NCBI RefSeq assembly: GCF_014643375.1
Contig: NZ_BMJJ01000001.1
Span: 515,782 to 579,781 of the forward strand
Direction of reading: 5' to 3'
Origin: Aureimonas glaciei
GTDB lineage: Bacteria > Pseudomonadota > Alphaproteobacteria > Rhizobiales > Rhizobiaceae
DNA: 64,000 bases
The notes below the pieces were generated by a model. That model was not told where the DNA came from. It made no database searches and saw only the letters and a list, made by a program, of their open reading frames with translations. Positions 1 through 10,381 of this stretch are shown here, piece by piece. Each line of letters begins with the position of its first letter. Within the stretch, counting starts at the first letter, position 1. The position numbers and the translations under genes are program-made.

Positions 1-118
1 ACCTCTGTCTCCCGAGACCGGACGGGTGAAAAGGGATGGTCTGCATCCGGAGGAAAGAGGTCAAAAGCTGACATATCCATTCATCGCCCTATAGTCGCAA
101 GGATGTCGTCCGCGAGAG

Positions 119-137
119 ACGAACGCCTACCGTTCGT
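119..137. promoter_or_regulatory. 7-bp inverted repeat upstream of LysR gene
   Basis: ACGAACG and CGTTCGT form perfect arms around the 5-nt spacer CCTAC, about 145 bp upstream of the LysR-type regulator gene. A dyad of this size is what a dimeric or tetrameric regulator would bind, and LysR proteins often autoregulate. No promoter elements close to it are convincing, so the operator role is inference only. Apart from this, positions 1-281 show nothing I can assign. Confidence 0.3.
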
Positions 138-281
138 TCCCGGATGCCTTCAAAATGAAATGGTACTCGAGTGCGGATGTCTTCTAACGACCCATGATGC
201 TGGCAGTCGAGGGACATCGTCAGGATTTGCATCCGCTCCGGTTGGTCGAATAGCCTTAACTCTTAGGACCCGTTGTTTCAG

Positions 282-1238
282 ATGAATCTTGGGCGCCGCC
301 TGCCTCCATTTGACGCCTTAATCGTCTTTGAAACGGCGGTGCGAGTGGGCAGCTTTTCCAGCGCAGGTCGCGAATTGGGCCTGACGCAGAGTGCGGTTAG
401 TCGCCAGATCGCCAAGCTTGAGGCATTTTTAGGGGATAGCCTCTTTCTCCGTTCGCCCACAGGTGTCCAACTTACTTCGTCGGGCGAGACCTATGCCAGC
501 GAGATAGCGCGCCTTCTCAATGACATGGCTGGCGTTACCGACAGCGTGCGCGCTTGGAGAGGGCCGCGCCAAGTGACGATTGCCTGCTCGCGGGGAATCG
601 GCGACATGTGGCTGATGCCCCGGCTGCCGAGCATGAATGCCGACATTCCCGGGCTGGAACTGCGCCTGCGAGTCACCGACGATCTCGACCACTTGCGCCT
701 CGACGAGTTTGATCTGGCAATCTTCTACCGGCGCGATGCGCCGACGGGCGTCCATGCGGTTAGGCTAGGGAACGAGGAGATCGTGCCCGTTACCTGCCCG
801 GGCGGAGCGATGCTCGCCGACATGCGACCGCCGACTCTTCTAGCCATCGAGGATCCACGTCGCGAATGGATGGGATGGAGCGACTGGTGCCGTAGCGCGG
901 AGGTTGCGCTTCCCGAGGCGACCCGTCACTGGCGGCTGGGCGACTATCGCTTTGCGGTGGAAGCCGCGGCGGAGGGTATCGGTATCGCGCTCGGCTGGAC
1001 GTGGATGATCCGCCAGCAGCTGGAAGACGGGCGGCTCGTCGAGGCCCATTCCTACCGTTTCCGCTCGAACGGAGGCTTCTATGTTATGCGCTCAGCGCAT
1101 CGGCACGCCCGCCGGATCGTTCGCGAGATCGAGGACTGGCTGATCGCCTCCAACCGGTGTGCCGAGAGTGGAAGAGGTCTGTCAGACCACGCTGCGCGGG
1201 CGGCGGCTCCGCCAACACCCGATCAACGTGAAGGCTAG
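282..1238 (+). CDS. LysR-family transcriptional regulator (GcvA-like)
   Basis: A 318-residue LysR-type transcription factor. The N-terminus opens with RRLPPFDALIVFETAV and the helix-turn-helix GLTQSAVSRQIAKLEAFLG, the pattern of the GcvA/AmpR branch; a substrate-binding effector domain of normal length follows (about residues 90-300). I chose the ATG at 282 because the family begins right before the RLPP motif; a TTG at 273 in the same frame is the alternative, and TTAGGA at 263-268 could serve either. Its 3' end overlaps the last 57 bp of a convergent gene on the minus strand. No clear target gene is adjacent, so effector and regulon are unknown. GcvA-like regulators often act on divergent genes, and the left neighbour lies outside the window. 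Confidence 0.9.
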   Translation: MNLGRRLPPFDALIVFETAVRVGSFSSAGRELGLTQSAVSRQIAKLEAFLGDSLFLRSPTGVQLTSSGETYASEIARLLNDMAGVTDSVRAWRGPRQVTIACSRGIGDMWLMPRLPSMNADIPGLELRLRVTDDLDHLRLDEFDLAIFYRRDAPTGVHAVRLGNEEIVPVTCPGGAMLADMRPPTLLAIEDPRREWMGWSDWCRSAEVALPEATRHWRLGDYRFAVEAAAEGIGIALGWTWMIRQQLEDGRLVEAHSYRFRSNGGFYVMRSAHRHARRIVREIEDWLIASNRCAESGRGLSDHAARAAAPPTPDQREG

Positions 1239-1430
1239 CCACAGGCTCTGCATCAGGAAGGCCGACAGGTTGAAGTTGAAGGCGAGGGAGTAGAGAACGG
1301 ATACGCCGCCATAGAGATTAAGCGCGAGATAGCTCCGATCTTCCACATCCAGCACCCGAAATTGCAGAAGTGCGTAGGCCGTTAGGTAGGCGGCCACGCC
1401 TGTAAGGCCGATCAAATCAACGAGGGTCAT
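1182..1430 (-). CDS. small membrane protein, CBU_0592-like
   Basis: An 82-residue protein starting MTLVDLIGLTGVAAYLTAYA, with three hydrophobic stretches (about residues 5-25, 35-55 and 58-76) and a short basic tail. The layout, including the conserved-looking YLALNLYGGVSVLYSLAFN segment, resembles the small CBU_0592-type membrane proteins found widely in alphaproteobacteria; their function is unknown. An upstream in-frame TTG/ATG extension to 1463 would add 11 residues before the MTLV start, but the hydrophobic protein begins naturally at MTLV. The gene converges on and overlaps the LysR gene by 57 bp, so the two messages share complementary 3' ends. Confidence 0.7.
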   Translation of the reverse strand: MTLVDLIGLTGVAAYLTAYALLQFRVLDVEDRSYLALNLYGGVSVLYSLAFNFNLSAFLMQSLWLAFTLIGCWRSRRPRSVV

Positions 1431-2172
1431 GGGGCACGTCTTCCTGAACTCTAAGCCCAACAACTAATCCGGCCGCACCCTTGTCGGAAGCCGATTTCTG
1501 AGAATGAGGGTATGCATACAAAGCATTGCCCTGTTCGCAAGGACGCACGCAGTCGCGCGTGACCTGGAAGAGTTTTCGGTCAGCCAGTTGTTCTTTGGTC
1601 GTCCCTCGATCGCGGCGCGTTTTTGGCTTTCGATACCGGCACTGACGCCTGTCCTCGCCTGCCGCCGGGCCTGCGACGAGCCGCGTTCCGCCTGCATCCG
1701 CCACAAGTCACTGGACGCGCGTATGGCCAGCGTCCATGCCGCGACACGACACTGAATGCACGCGTGAGATGGGCGGGCTTTCACCGCGATCGTCCGTTTT
1801 GGATATGCACCGATGTCGTTATCGAACGTCGGAGTTGGGTCGCGAGCGGAATGGCAGTTACTTGTCGGATAGGTCCGGAAGTGGACGAGTCGCTTTCGGC
1901 CCCAAGGTGCCGCCGGAAATCATTTTCCGACATAGGTGGAGTTCCGGCAGGCAACTTCCTGTCGAAAGAGCAAAATCGTTGCAGCCCGGAAGTGGCCGTG
2001 ACGATCGGTGGGGATCCTGCCAGCAATGATGGCTGGCTAGCGCTCCACCAAAGCGACCCGGCCACCACATCCATGCCCATGTGCGTCAACCCGGGTAAGG
2101 TTTTGATCGCAATTCAGCCGTACTTTAGAGGTGACGTTGCTCGTCAAGGGCGCCAGAGGTTTACGCATCCGC
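1431..2172. other. gene-poor region of lower GC before the metal efflux genes
   Basis: About 740 bp with no convincing gene. Short open frames exist on both strands, but none has a recognisable family, a normal Shine-Dalgarno site or the codon use of the neighbours. It contains one copy of a dispersed element (1849-1929). The composition is less GC-biased than the flanks, as expected of decayed or imported DNA. The promoter of the downstream efflux genes should lie near its right end; I see no clear -35/-10 pair or CueR-type dyad there. Confidence 0.6.
1849..1929 (+). repeat. dispersed intergenic element, copy A
   Basis: This stretch aligns with 12318-12394 in the same orientation. Both begin GAATGGCAG, share a 28-bp core (1875-1902 here, 12343-12370 there) with 24 of 28 identical bases ending in CGCTTTCGGCCC, and continue to GGAAATyATTyyC. 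Neither copy lies in a gene. A second partial match to the core, CCCGGAAGTGG, occurs at about 1985. The origin is unknown; it may be a small non-autonomous element or a remnant of one. Confidence 0.5.
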
Positions 2173-2592
2173 ATGTCGTTCTTCCAGAACAAGATGGCCT
2201 CGCTGCTGGCGACCCTGGTGGTCGTCGGCGTTGCGCTGTTCTGTTCGTCGGCGGCACGGGCGCATGCCAACCATGCCGGCGAGGCGACCGAACTGTCTGC
2301 CCGCTCCGTCGTCTCCCCCGTTGACAGCGTTCAGCCTGCGGCAGACGGCGATGCCGCCGAAGAGATCGCTTCTGCCACGGGTGAGGATGGCGCGGTCGAC
2401 GGCCATCGCGTTGCCGGAACCTCTTGCTGCGGCACGGGCGTCTCGAACTGCATGGCGGCCTCCGTCGGGACGGCGGCGGGAGCGCTTGCGGCACCGCCCT
2501 CGGGACGGACGCATGACGCCGCACGCGAACCCGGCGCACTCCAGGGCGTCGTCCTCGACGGCATGATTAGGCCTCCCAAACCCTTCGTCTGA
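2173..2592 (+). CDS. small secreted protein with a Cys motif, first gene of metal-efflux cluster
   Basis: I predict a 139-residue exported protein. It starts with a basic n-region (MSFFQNK), a hydrophobic core and a likely signal-peptidase site after SSAARAHA. The mature part is low-complexity, Ala-rich and acidic, with one cysteine cluster (TSCCGTGVSNC) in the middle and a C-terminus ending GMIRPPKPFV. Small periplasmic Cys/His proteins of this kind often lead copper-resistance operons in alphaproteobacteria, but I do not recognise a named family. The ATG at 2173 is preferred to an upstream GTG at 2131 because it puts the signal sequence at the N-terminus. The stop is 58 bp before the adaptor gene, so co-transcription is likely. 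A metal-binding role is inference. Confidence 0.6.
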   Translation: MSFFQNKMASLLATLVVVGVALFCSSAARAHANHAGEATELSARSVVSPVDSVQPAADGDAAEEIASATGEDGAVDGHRVAGTSCCGTGVSNCMAASVGTAAGALAAPPSGRTHDAAREPGALQGVVLDGMIRPPKPFV

Positions 2593-2650
2593 CACCTTGT
2601 CGGACGCGCTTGCGCGTCCCGAGCGATGTTCCAGACCTTGGGCTTTCCAG

Positions 2651-4333
2651 ATGATCCTCCGTATCCTGACCGCGGCCGCGTTGGCCGTCCTGTCGCTTGC
2701 GTCGCCCGTGCGCGCCCATGAGGGGCATGACCACGGCACGCCGCCGCCGGCCGTCTCCGCGCAGACCGCTCCCCGCGCCGAAGCGCAGAGCGCCCTCTTC
2801 GAACTCGTCGCCGTGGCGCGCGGGCCGTCGCTGGAGATCCACCTCGACCGCTTCGACACCAACGAACCTGTCGTCGGCGCGACGATCGAGATCGAGACCC
2901 CCGCCGGCCCGGCGATCGCGGTCGCCGCAGGCGACATCTACCGCCTCGACGCTGCGTGGGCAGAGCAGCCCGGCGCCCATGATCTCATCGCGACCATCAC
3001 GAGCGGCACGGACATCGACTTCCTGACCGCGACTCTGACCATCCCCGAAGCGCCCGCGCCGATCGTTGCCGAGGGCTCGGGCTGGCTGGTCGGGTCGGCG
3101 CTCGCGACCGAAATGCGCGACGCCCTGTCCGTCGACCTCAGGGACAGGCTGTCGCGCAACGATCCCGCGCTCCTGACCGTGGGGACCATCGGCTTCGCGC
3201 TGGGCCTGCTCGTGATGGCGGTGTTCCGCCGCAAGGCTTTTGTCGCCGCGGGCGCGGTGGCGGGCCTCGTCCTCCTTTTTGGGGGATCGCTCGCGGTCGC
3301 ACAGGAAGCGGGCCCCATACCTGCGGCTTCCCTCCGCGACCTGGCGCAGCGGCTCCCCGACGGCAGCGTCTTCATCCCCAAGCCGACACAGCGCATCCTC
3401 GCCATCCGCACCGTGATGACGATCCCCGCCGACCACGCCCGCATCGTCGAGATGCCGGGCCGGGTGATCCCCGACCCGAACGCCAGCGGCTATGTCCAGG
3501 CCTCGATCGCCGGACGGCTGTCGCCGCCACCGGGGGGCTTCCCCAGGCTCGGCGCCAAGGTCGAGGTTGGGGACGTCCTCGCCTTTGTCGCCTCGCCGAT
3601 CCAAACGATCGACCAGTCCGATCTGCGCCAGAGCCGCAGCGAACTCGACCAGGCGATCTCGATCGCCGAGCAGCGGGTGCGCCGATCCGAGACGTTGGTG
3701 AAGAGCGGCGCGGTCGCGAAGACGACGCTCGACGAGACGAAGATCGAGCTCGAGGGCCTTCGCGACCGACGTGCCGCCATCGACCAGGTGCAGGTAAAGC
3801 CGGAGGCGCTCGTCGCCCCGGTGTCGGGTGTCGTAGCGGCCTCCAACGCCATTGCCGGCCAGATGGCGGAGAGCAATGCCATCGTCTTTCACATCGTCGA
3901 TCCCTCCCGCCTGTGGGTCGAGGCGCTGGCCTACGGGCACTCTGGATCGTTCTCGGCCGCATCGGCGGAGGGCGAAGGTGTCGAGGCTATGTCACTGACG
4001 TTCGAGGGTGCCGGTTTCGCCGATCGCTCGCAGGCGCTGCCCGTCCACTTCAGCGTCGACGGCGACACCAGGGGCATCCGTCCGGGGCAGATGCTGACGG
4101 TGCTGGCGAAGACCGAGGAGACGCAGACAGGGGTGGCGCTTCCACGCACCAGCGTGCTGCGCGGCGCAAACGGACAGGACATCGTCTTCCTCCATACCGG
4201 CGCCGAACGCTTCGAGCCCAGGGAAGTGCGCGTGCTGCCGCTCGACGGCGATCGGGTCATCGTCGCGGCGGGTATCGAGGCGGGCAGCCGCGTCGTGACC
4301 GAGGGCGCCGAACTCCTCAACCAGATCCGTTGA
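2651..4333 (+). CDS. efflux RND periplasmic adaptor (CusB/CzcB type) with extra N-terminal domain
   Basis: A 560-residue membrane-fusion protein that should link the RND pump to an outer-membrane channel. After a signal peptide (to about SPVRA) comes HEGHDHG, a His-rich segment; then a beta-rich domain of about 120 residues resembling FixH/YtkA-like domains; two hydrophobic segments (about residues 173-194 and 199-219); and only then the classical adaptor: barrel-sandwich halves around a coiled coil (SELDQAISIAEQRVRRSE), with VEMPGRVIPDP before and LVAPVSGVVAASNAIAGQM after. Ordinary CusB/CzcB proteins are about 400 residues and lack the first 220. I chose ATG 2651, which begins the signal peptide; an upstream TTG at 2597 is unlikely. 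The pump gene follows after 10 bp. No outer-membrane CusC/CzcC partner is in the window. Confidence 0.85.
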   Translation: MILRILTAAALAVLSLASPVRAHEGHDHGTPPPAVSAQTAPRAEAQSALFELVAVARGPSLEIHLDRFDTNEPVVGATIEIETPAGPAIAVAAGDIYRLDAAWAEQPGAHDLIATITSGTDIDFLTATLTIPEAPAPIVAEGSGWLVGSALATEMRDALSVDLRDRLSRNDPALLTVGTIGFALGLLVMAVFRRKAFVAAGAVAGLVLLFGGSLAVAQEAGPIPAASLRDLAQRLPDGSVFIPKPTQRILAIRTVMTIPADHARIVEMPGRVIPDPNASGYVQASIAGRLSPPPGGFPRLGAKVEVGDVLAFVASPIQTIDQSDLRQSRSELDQAISIAEQRVRRSETLVKSGAVAKTTLDETKIELEGLRDRRAAIDQVQVKPEALVAPVSGVVAASNAIAGQMAESNAIVFHIVDPSRLWVEALAYGHSGSFSAASAEGEGVEAMSLTFEGAGFADRSQALPVHFSVDGDTRGIRPGQMLTVLAKTEETQTGVALPRTSVLRGANGQDIVFLHTGAERFEPREVRVLPLDGDRVIVAAGIEAGSRVVTEGAELLNQIR

Positions 4334-4343
4334 GGGCGCGTCG

Positions 4344-7487
<3,144 letters not shown>

Positions 7488-7509
7488 TCCTCAACCGGAG
7501 ACACTCACC

Positions 7510-7875
7510 ATGACCATCCGCAGTCTCGTCCTCGCCGCCGCGCTCCTCGCATCCGGCATCGCGCAGGCCCATGAACCCCGCAAGGGACCGAACGGCGGCA
7601 CGCTCGTCGATGCCGGTTCCCACCATGTCGAACTGGTCGCGGCGGGAAGCGAAGTGAAGGTGTTTGTCAGCGACGCCGCCGACGCGCCGCTCCCGAGCGA
7701 CGGTTTCAAGGGCATGGCCATCCTCCTCATCGACGGCAAGCCCACGCGCGTGCCGCTCGCCCCCGCCGGCGCGTTCCTGTCCGGACCGCTCGCGACGCCG
7801 TCGGAAGGCGCCATGAAAGGAGCCGTCCAACTTACCGGCCCGGACGGCAAGACCTCCCAGGCAAAGTTCAACTGA
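7510..7875 (+). CDS. small periplasmic protein of the metal-efflux operon
   Basis: A 121-residue exported protein: signal peptide MTIRSLVLAAALLASGIAQA, then HEPRKGPNGGTLVDAGSHHV and a beta-rich domain. The mature start HEP.KGPNGG with a nearby His pair recurs in small proteins encoded next to CusA/CzcA pumps in alphaproteobacteria, and might bind metal; no function is established that I can name. The start ATG at 7510 is preceded by a purine-rich Shine-Dalgarno (CCGGAGAC). It sits 22 bp after the pump gene and is followed by a very strong hairpin (7879-7905) before the DUF305 gene. The hairpin may protect the upstream message or reduce read-through. Confidence 0.7.
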   Translation: MTIRSLVLAAALLASGIAQAHEPRKGPNGGTLVDAGSHHVELVAAGSEVKVFVSDAADAPLPSDGFKGMAILLIDGKPTRVPLAPAGAFLSGPLATPSEGAMKGAVQLTGPDGKTSQAKFN

Positions 7876-7878
7876 TCG

Positions 7879-7905
7879 CCCGGGACGGCGGCCCGCCGTC
7901 CCGGG
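7879..7905 (+). terminator. strong intergenic hairpin
   Basis: CCCGGGACGGC and GCCGTCCCGGG form a perfect 11-bp GC-rich stem around a 5-nt loop, starting 3 bp after the stop codon of the preceding gene. There is no T-run after it, so it is not a standard intrinsic terminator. It may stabilise the 3' end of the efflux message or set differential expression of the downstream DUF305 gene. Confidence 0.55.
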
Positions 7906-7949
7906 TGGATGCCATCAACCCGCCAAAGAGCCATCCAAGGAGAACCACC

Positions 7950-8384
7950 ATGCGCAAGATACTCATCGCCGCTGCGATCGTTGCCTTCCCGCTCACCGCT
8001 CAGGCACAGGAAGGCCACGCAATGCCCGGTGGCATCATGCTGCCGAAAGCCTGTGAAGCCGCCGCCGGATCGACCATGGACATGTCCGGAATGATGGGCG
8101 GCATGGACGCCATGATGTCCGGCATGGACGAGGCCCAGAAGGCCAACCACGAGGCCATGATGCAGATGCACGGCCCGATGATGAAAGCGGCCATGATCAA
8201 GGACCCGGACCTCGCCTTCAACTGCGGGATGATCGCCCATCACCAGGGCGCCATCGCCATGAGCGAGGTCGAGCTGAAGATGGGCAAGGACGAGGCGTCC
8301 AGGAAAATGGCGCAGATGATCATCAATGCCCAGAAGAAGGAGATCGAAGAGATGACCGCGCGCGTCGAGCTCCTGGTGAAGTAA
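7950..8384 (+). CDS. DUF305 / CopM-like periplasmic metallochaperone
   Basis: A 144-residue exported protein. Signal peptide MRKILIAAAIVAFPLTAQAQ is followed by a Met-rich segment (MDMSGMMGGMDAMMSGMD and MMQMHGPMM) and the DUF305 signature MIAHHQGAIAMSEVELK with helical flanks. Met-rich DUF305 proteins such as CopM bind periplasmic copper or silver and are commonly encoded with CusA-type pumps. Eleven or more methionines in the first half and the paired histidines give plausible soft-metal ligands. The ATG at 7950 has a clear AAGGAG Shine-Dalgarno at 7937-7942. It closes the metal-efflux cluster; a short 6-bp stem with loop GAC (8406-8420) lies downstream as a weak possible terminator. Confidence 0.85.
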   Translation: MRKILIAAAIVAFPLTAQAQEGHAMPGGIMLPKACEAAAGSTMDMSGMMGGMDAMMSGMDEAQKANHEAMMQMHGPMMKAAMIKDPDLAFNCGMIAHHQGAIAMSEVELKMGKDEASRKMAQMIINAQKKEIEEMTARVELLVK

Positions 8385-8554
8385 CGCTTCACAGCGCCGG
8401 GTGGCAGGGGAGACTCCCCTTCCTCCCACAGCCCGTCATCCGTGCAGGCATTTTGTTTGCCGTGCATGGGTTTGACACCGCTGCGAGCGGGTTTGCTCAC
8501 AAGCAAAATCCTTCCTTAAGCGGACGGCGCTACTTCTTGTCAGGGAGACTTTTG

Positions 8555-10381
8555 ATGCGCATCGTGACCAAGACAAATCTCGCTCTGCTTGGCGTCGTCG
8601 CCATTTCGGCCGTGCTGAATTTCGGCATTCTGCAATGGACGATCATGCCGCTCTTTCTCGACATCGAGTCGGAAACCGCAAGCCGGAATCAGAGCCGCGC
8701 CATCCAGGCGATCCAGGGACAGGAGGAGCAGGTCGCGGCCTCATCGCGCGACTACGCCTTCTGGGATGACAGCTACAGCTTCATGAAGGGTGAGCTTTCC
8801 GACTACGAGGAGCAGAACGTCAGTCCCGAGTCGCTCAAGGCCTTGGGTGTCAACTTCTTCGTGGCGATCGACGCGGCCGGCAATGTCAGGCTCGACAAGG
8901 GTTTCGACTATTCGGCGGAGGAACCGAGACAGATCCAGGCGCTGCCCTTGGCGCTCCTGCCGGAGGCGCATCCTCTCCGCATCGGCGGTTCGGCGCCCCA
9001 ATCGCGGCAGGGCCTCATGCAGACGCCCCTCGGCCTTGTCGCCGTCGGCTATGCTCCGATCCTGACATCGAACCGGGCAGGCCCGGCCATGGGCACGCTG
9101 GGTTTCGGAAGGCTGCTCGATATCGACGCCTTGCGGGAGGTGACCCAGGTCGACTTCGAGCTGTTGCCGGCTCCGTCGGACGGTGCGACGTCGCAGGCCG
9201 TCGCCAGAGGTGACGACACCATCGAGACGCGGACTGTTCTCGACGGCATCGACGGAAAGCCGATCGCGATGCTGGTGTCGAGGACGGAACGTCTTGTCTC
9301 CTCGGCCGGACGCCAGGCGATCTGGATCGCGATGTCGCTTCTGGTCGTGGGCGGTGCCTTGCTGATCGCCACTCTTGCCGCCCTCCTTCGCCACATCGTG
9401 ATTGCCCGCATCGAGGCGCTGCGCAGACACCTCTCGTCCATCGCCTCGACCGGCAGCCTCGTCCCCATCCCTTCCGACCACCGCGGCGACGAACTCAGCG
9501 ACACGGTCGCATCGTTCAACCAAATGGCCTTGCAGCTCGAAGAGCTTCGCGAAGCCCTGCGCCGCCAGGACTACAACCATGGTGCCGCCGACCAGGCGGC
9601 GGGCATCCTGCACAATGTCCGGAACGCAGTCAGTCCGATCAGCACGATCACCTGGGATCTCCTGCGGAGTGAAGACGCGCCGTGGAAGCAGAATGTCGCA
9701 AAGGCAGTCGAGCAACTTGCCGATGCCGACCTCTCGCCGGATCGGGCCGACAAGCTGAGGCAGTTTGTCGTCCTGTCAGCCGCGCGCCTCATCGAGGAGG
9801 GGGGCCAGCGCAGGTCTGACCTTGAGTCCCTCTCGACAATGGTCCGACATGTCGACGGGATCCTCAAGGACCAGGATGCCGCATCGCAGGGCGAGCGCGT
9901 GCTGGAAACGATCGATGTCGCCCGTTGCGTGGCAACCGCCTCGGCCCTGATCCATGGCCATTTGGGCGTTACGCTCATGGTGGACATTCCGGCGGACGCG
10001 CGTGTGATGGGCCACAAGATCGCCTTCGAACAGACGCTCGCCAACATGTTGCTGAATGCCGTCGAGGCGATCCGGGCCAACGGGGCTGACGGGTCGATCC
10101 TCGTGGCCGTCGCCGAGATCCAGCACAATGGCTTGCCCGCCCTGGATATCCGGATCCGCGACACCGGCGACGGCATTCCGGCGGACCGGCTGGAAACGAT
10201 CTTCGAAAAGGGATTTTCCACCCGGCGCGAGCGCTCGGGCGGTCTCGGCCTGCATTGGTGCGCCAATGCGGTCAACGCTATGAAGGGCCGGCTCTACGCA
10301 GAAAGCGAGGGCGCCGGACGAGGCGCCACCCTGCACCTCGTGCTGCCCCAGGCCGCGGTTGATCTGAAGGAAGCGGCATGA
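8555..10381 (+). CDS. CHASE4-HAMP sensor histidine kinase
   Basis: A 608-residue membrane sensor kinase. TM1 (about 8-28) and TM2 (about 255-277) enclose a periplasmic CHASE4 domain containing the tell-tale SSRDYAFWDDSYSFM; then HAMP, a dimerisation/phosphoacceptor helix with GILHNVRNAVSP (His near residue 351), and a complete ATPase domain with N-box (LLNAVEAI), G1 box (RDTGDGIP) and G2 box (GGLGLHW). I chose ATG 8555, with CAGGGAGA upstream, because it puts TM1 at the N-terminus; an earlier in-frame start at 8453 would add 34 non-family residues. Its stop overlaps the next start by 4 bp, so it almost certainly phosphorylates the REC-GGDEF-EAL protein. What CHASE4 binds here is unknown. Confidence 0.88.
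   Translation: MRIVTKTNLALLGVVAISAVLNFGILQWTIMPLFLDIESETASRNQSRAIQAIQGQEEQVAASSRDYAFWDDSYSFMKGELSDYEEQNVSPESLKALGVNFFVAIDAAGNVRLDKGFDYSAEEPRQIQALPLALLPEAHPLRIGGSAPQSRQGLMQTPLGLVAVGYAPILTSNRAGPAMGTLGFGRLLDIDALREVTQVDFELLPAPSDGATSQAVARGDDTIETRTVLDGIDGKPIAMLVSRTERLVSSAGRQAIWIAMSLLVVGGALLIATLAALLRHIVIARIEALRRHLSSIASTGSLVPIPSDHRGDELSDTVASFNQMALQLEELREALRRQDYNHGAADQAAGILHNVRNAVSPISTITWDLLRSEDAPWKQNVAKAVEQLADADLSPDRADKLRQFVVLSAARLIEEGGQRRSDLESLSTMVRHVDGILKDQDAASQGERVLETIDVARCVATASALIHGHLGVTLMVDIPADARVMGHKIAFEQTLANMLLNAVEAIRANGADGSILVAVAEIQHNGLPALDIRIRDTGDGIPADRLETIFEKGFSTRRERSGGLGLHWCANAVNAMKGRLYAESEGAGRGATLHLVLPQAAVDLKEAA

Noticed and set aside
1623-2324. A plus-strand frame of 233 codons overlapping the gene-poor region and the small secreted protein gene.
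   Set aside because: No recognisable motif, no ribosome site, atypical composition (many Arg, Pro, Cys), and it overlaps a better-supported gene in another frame.
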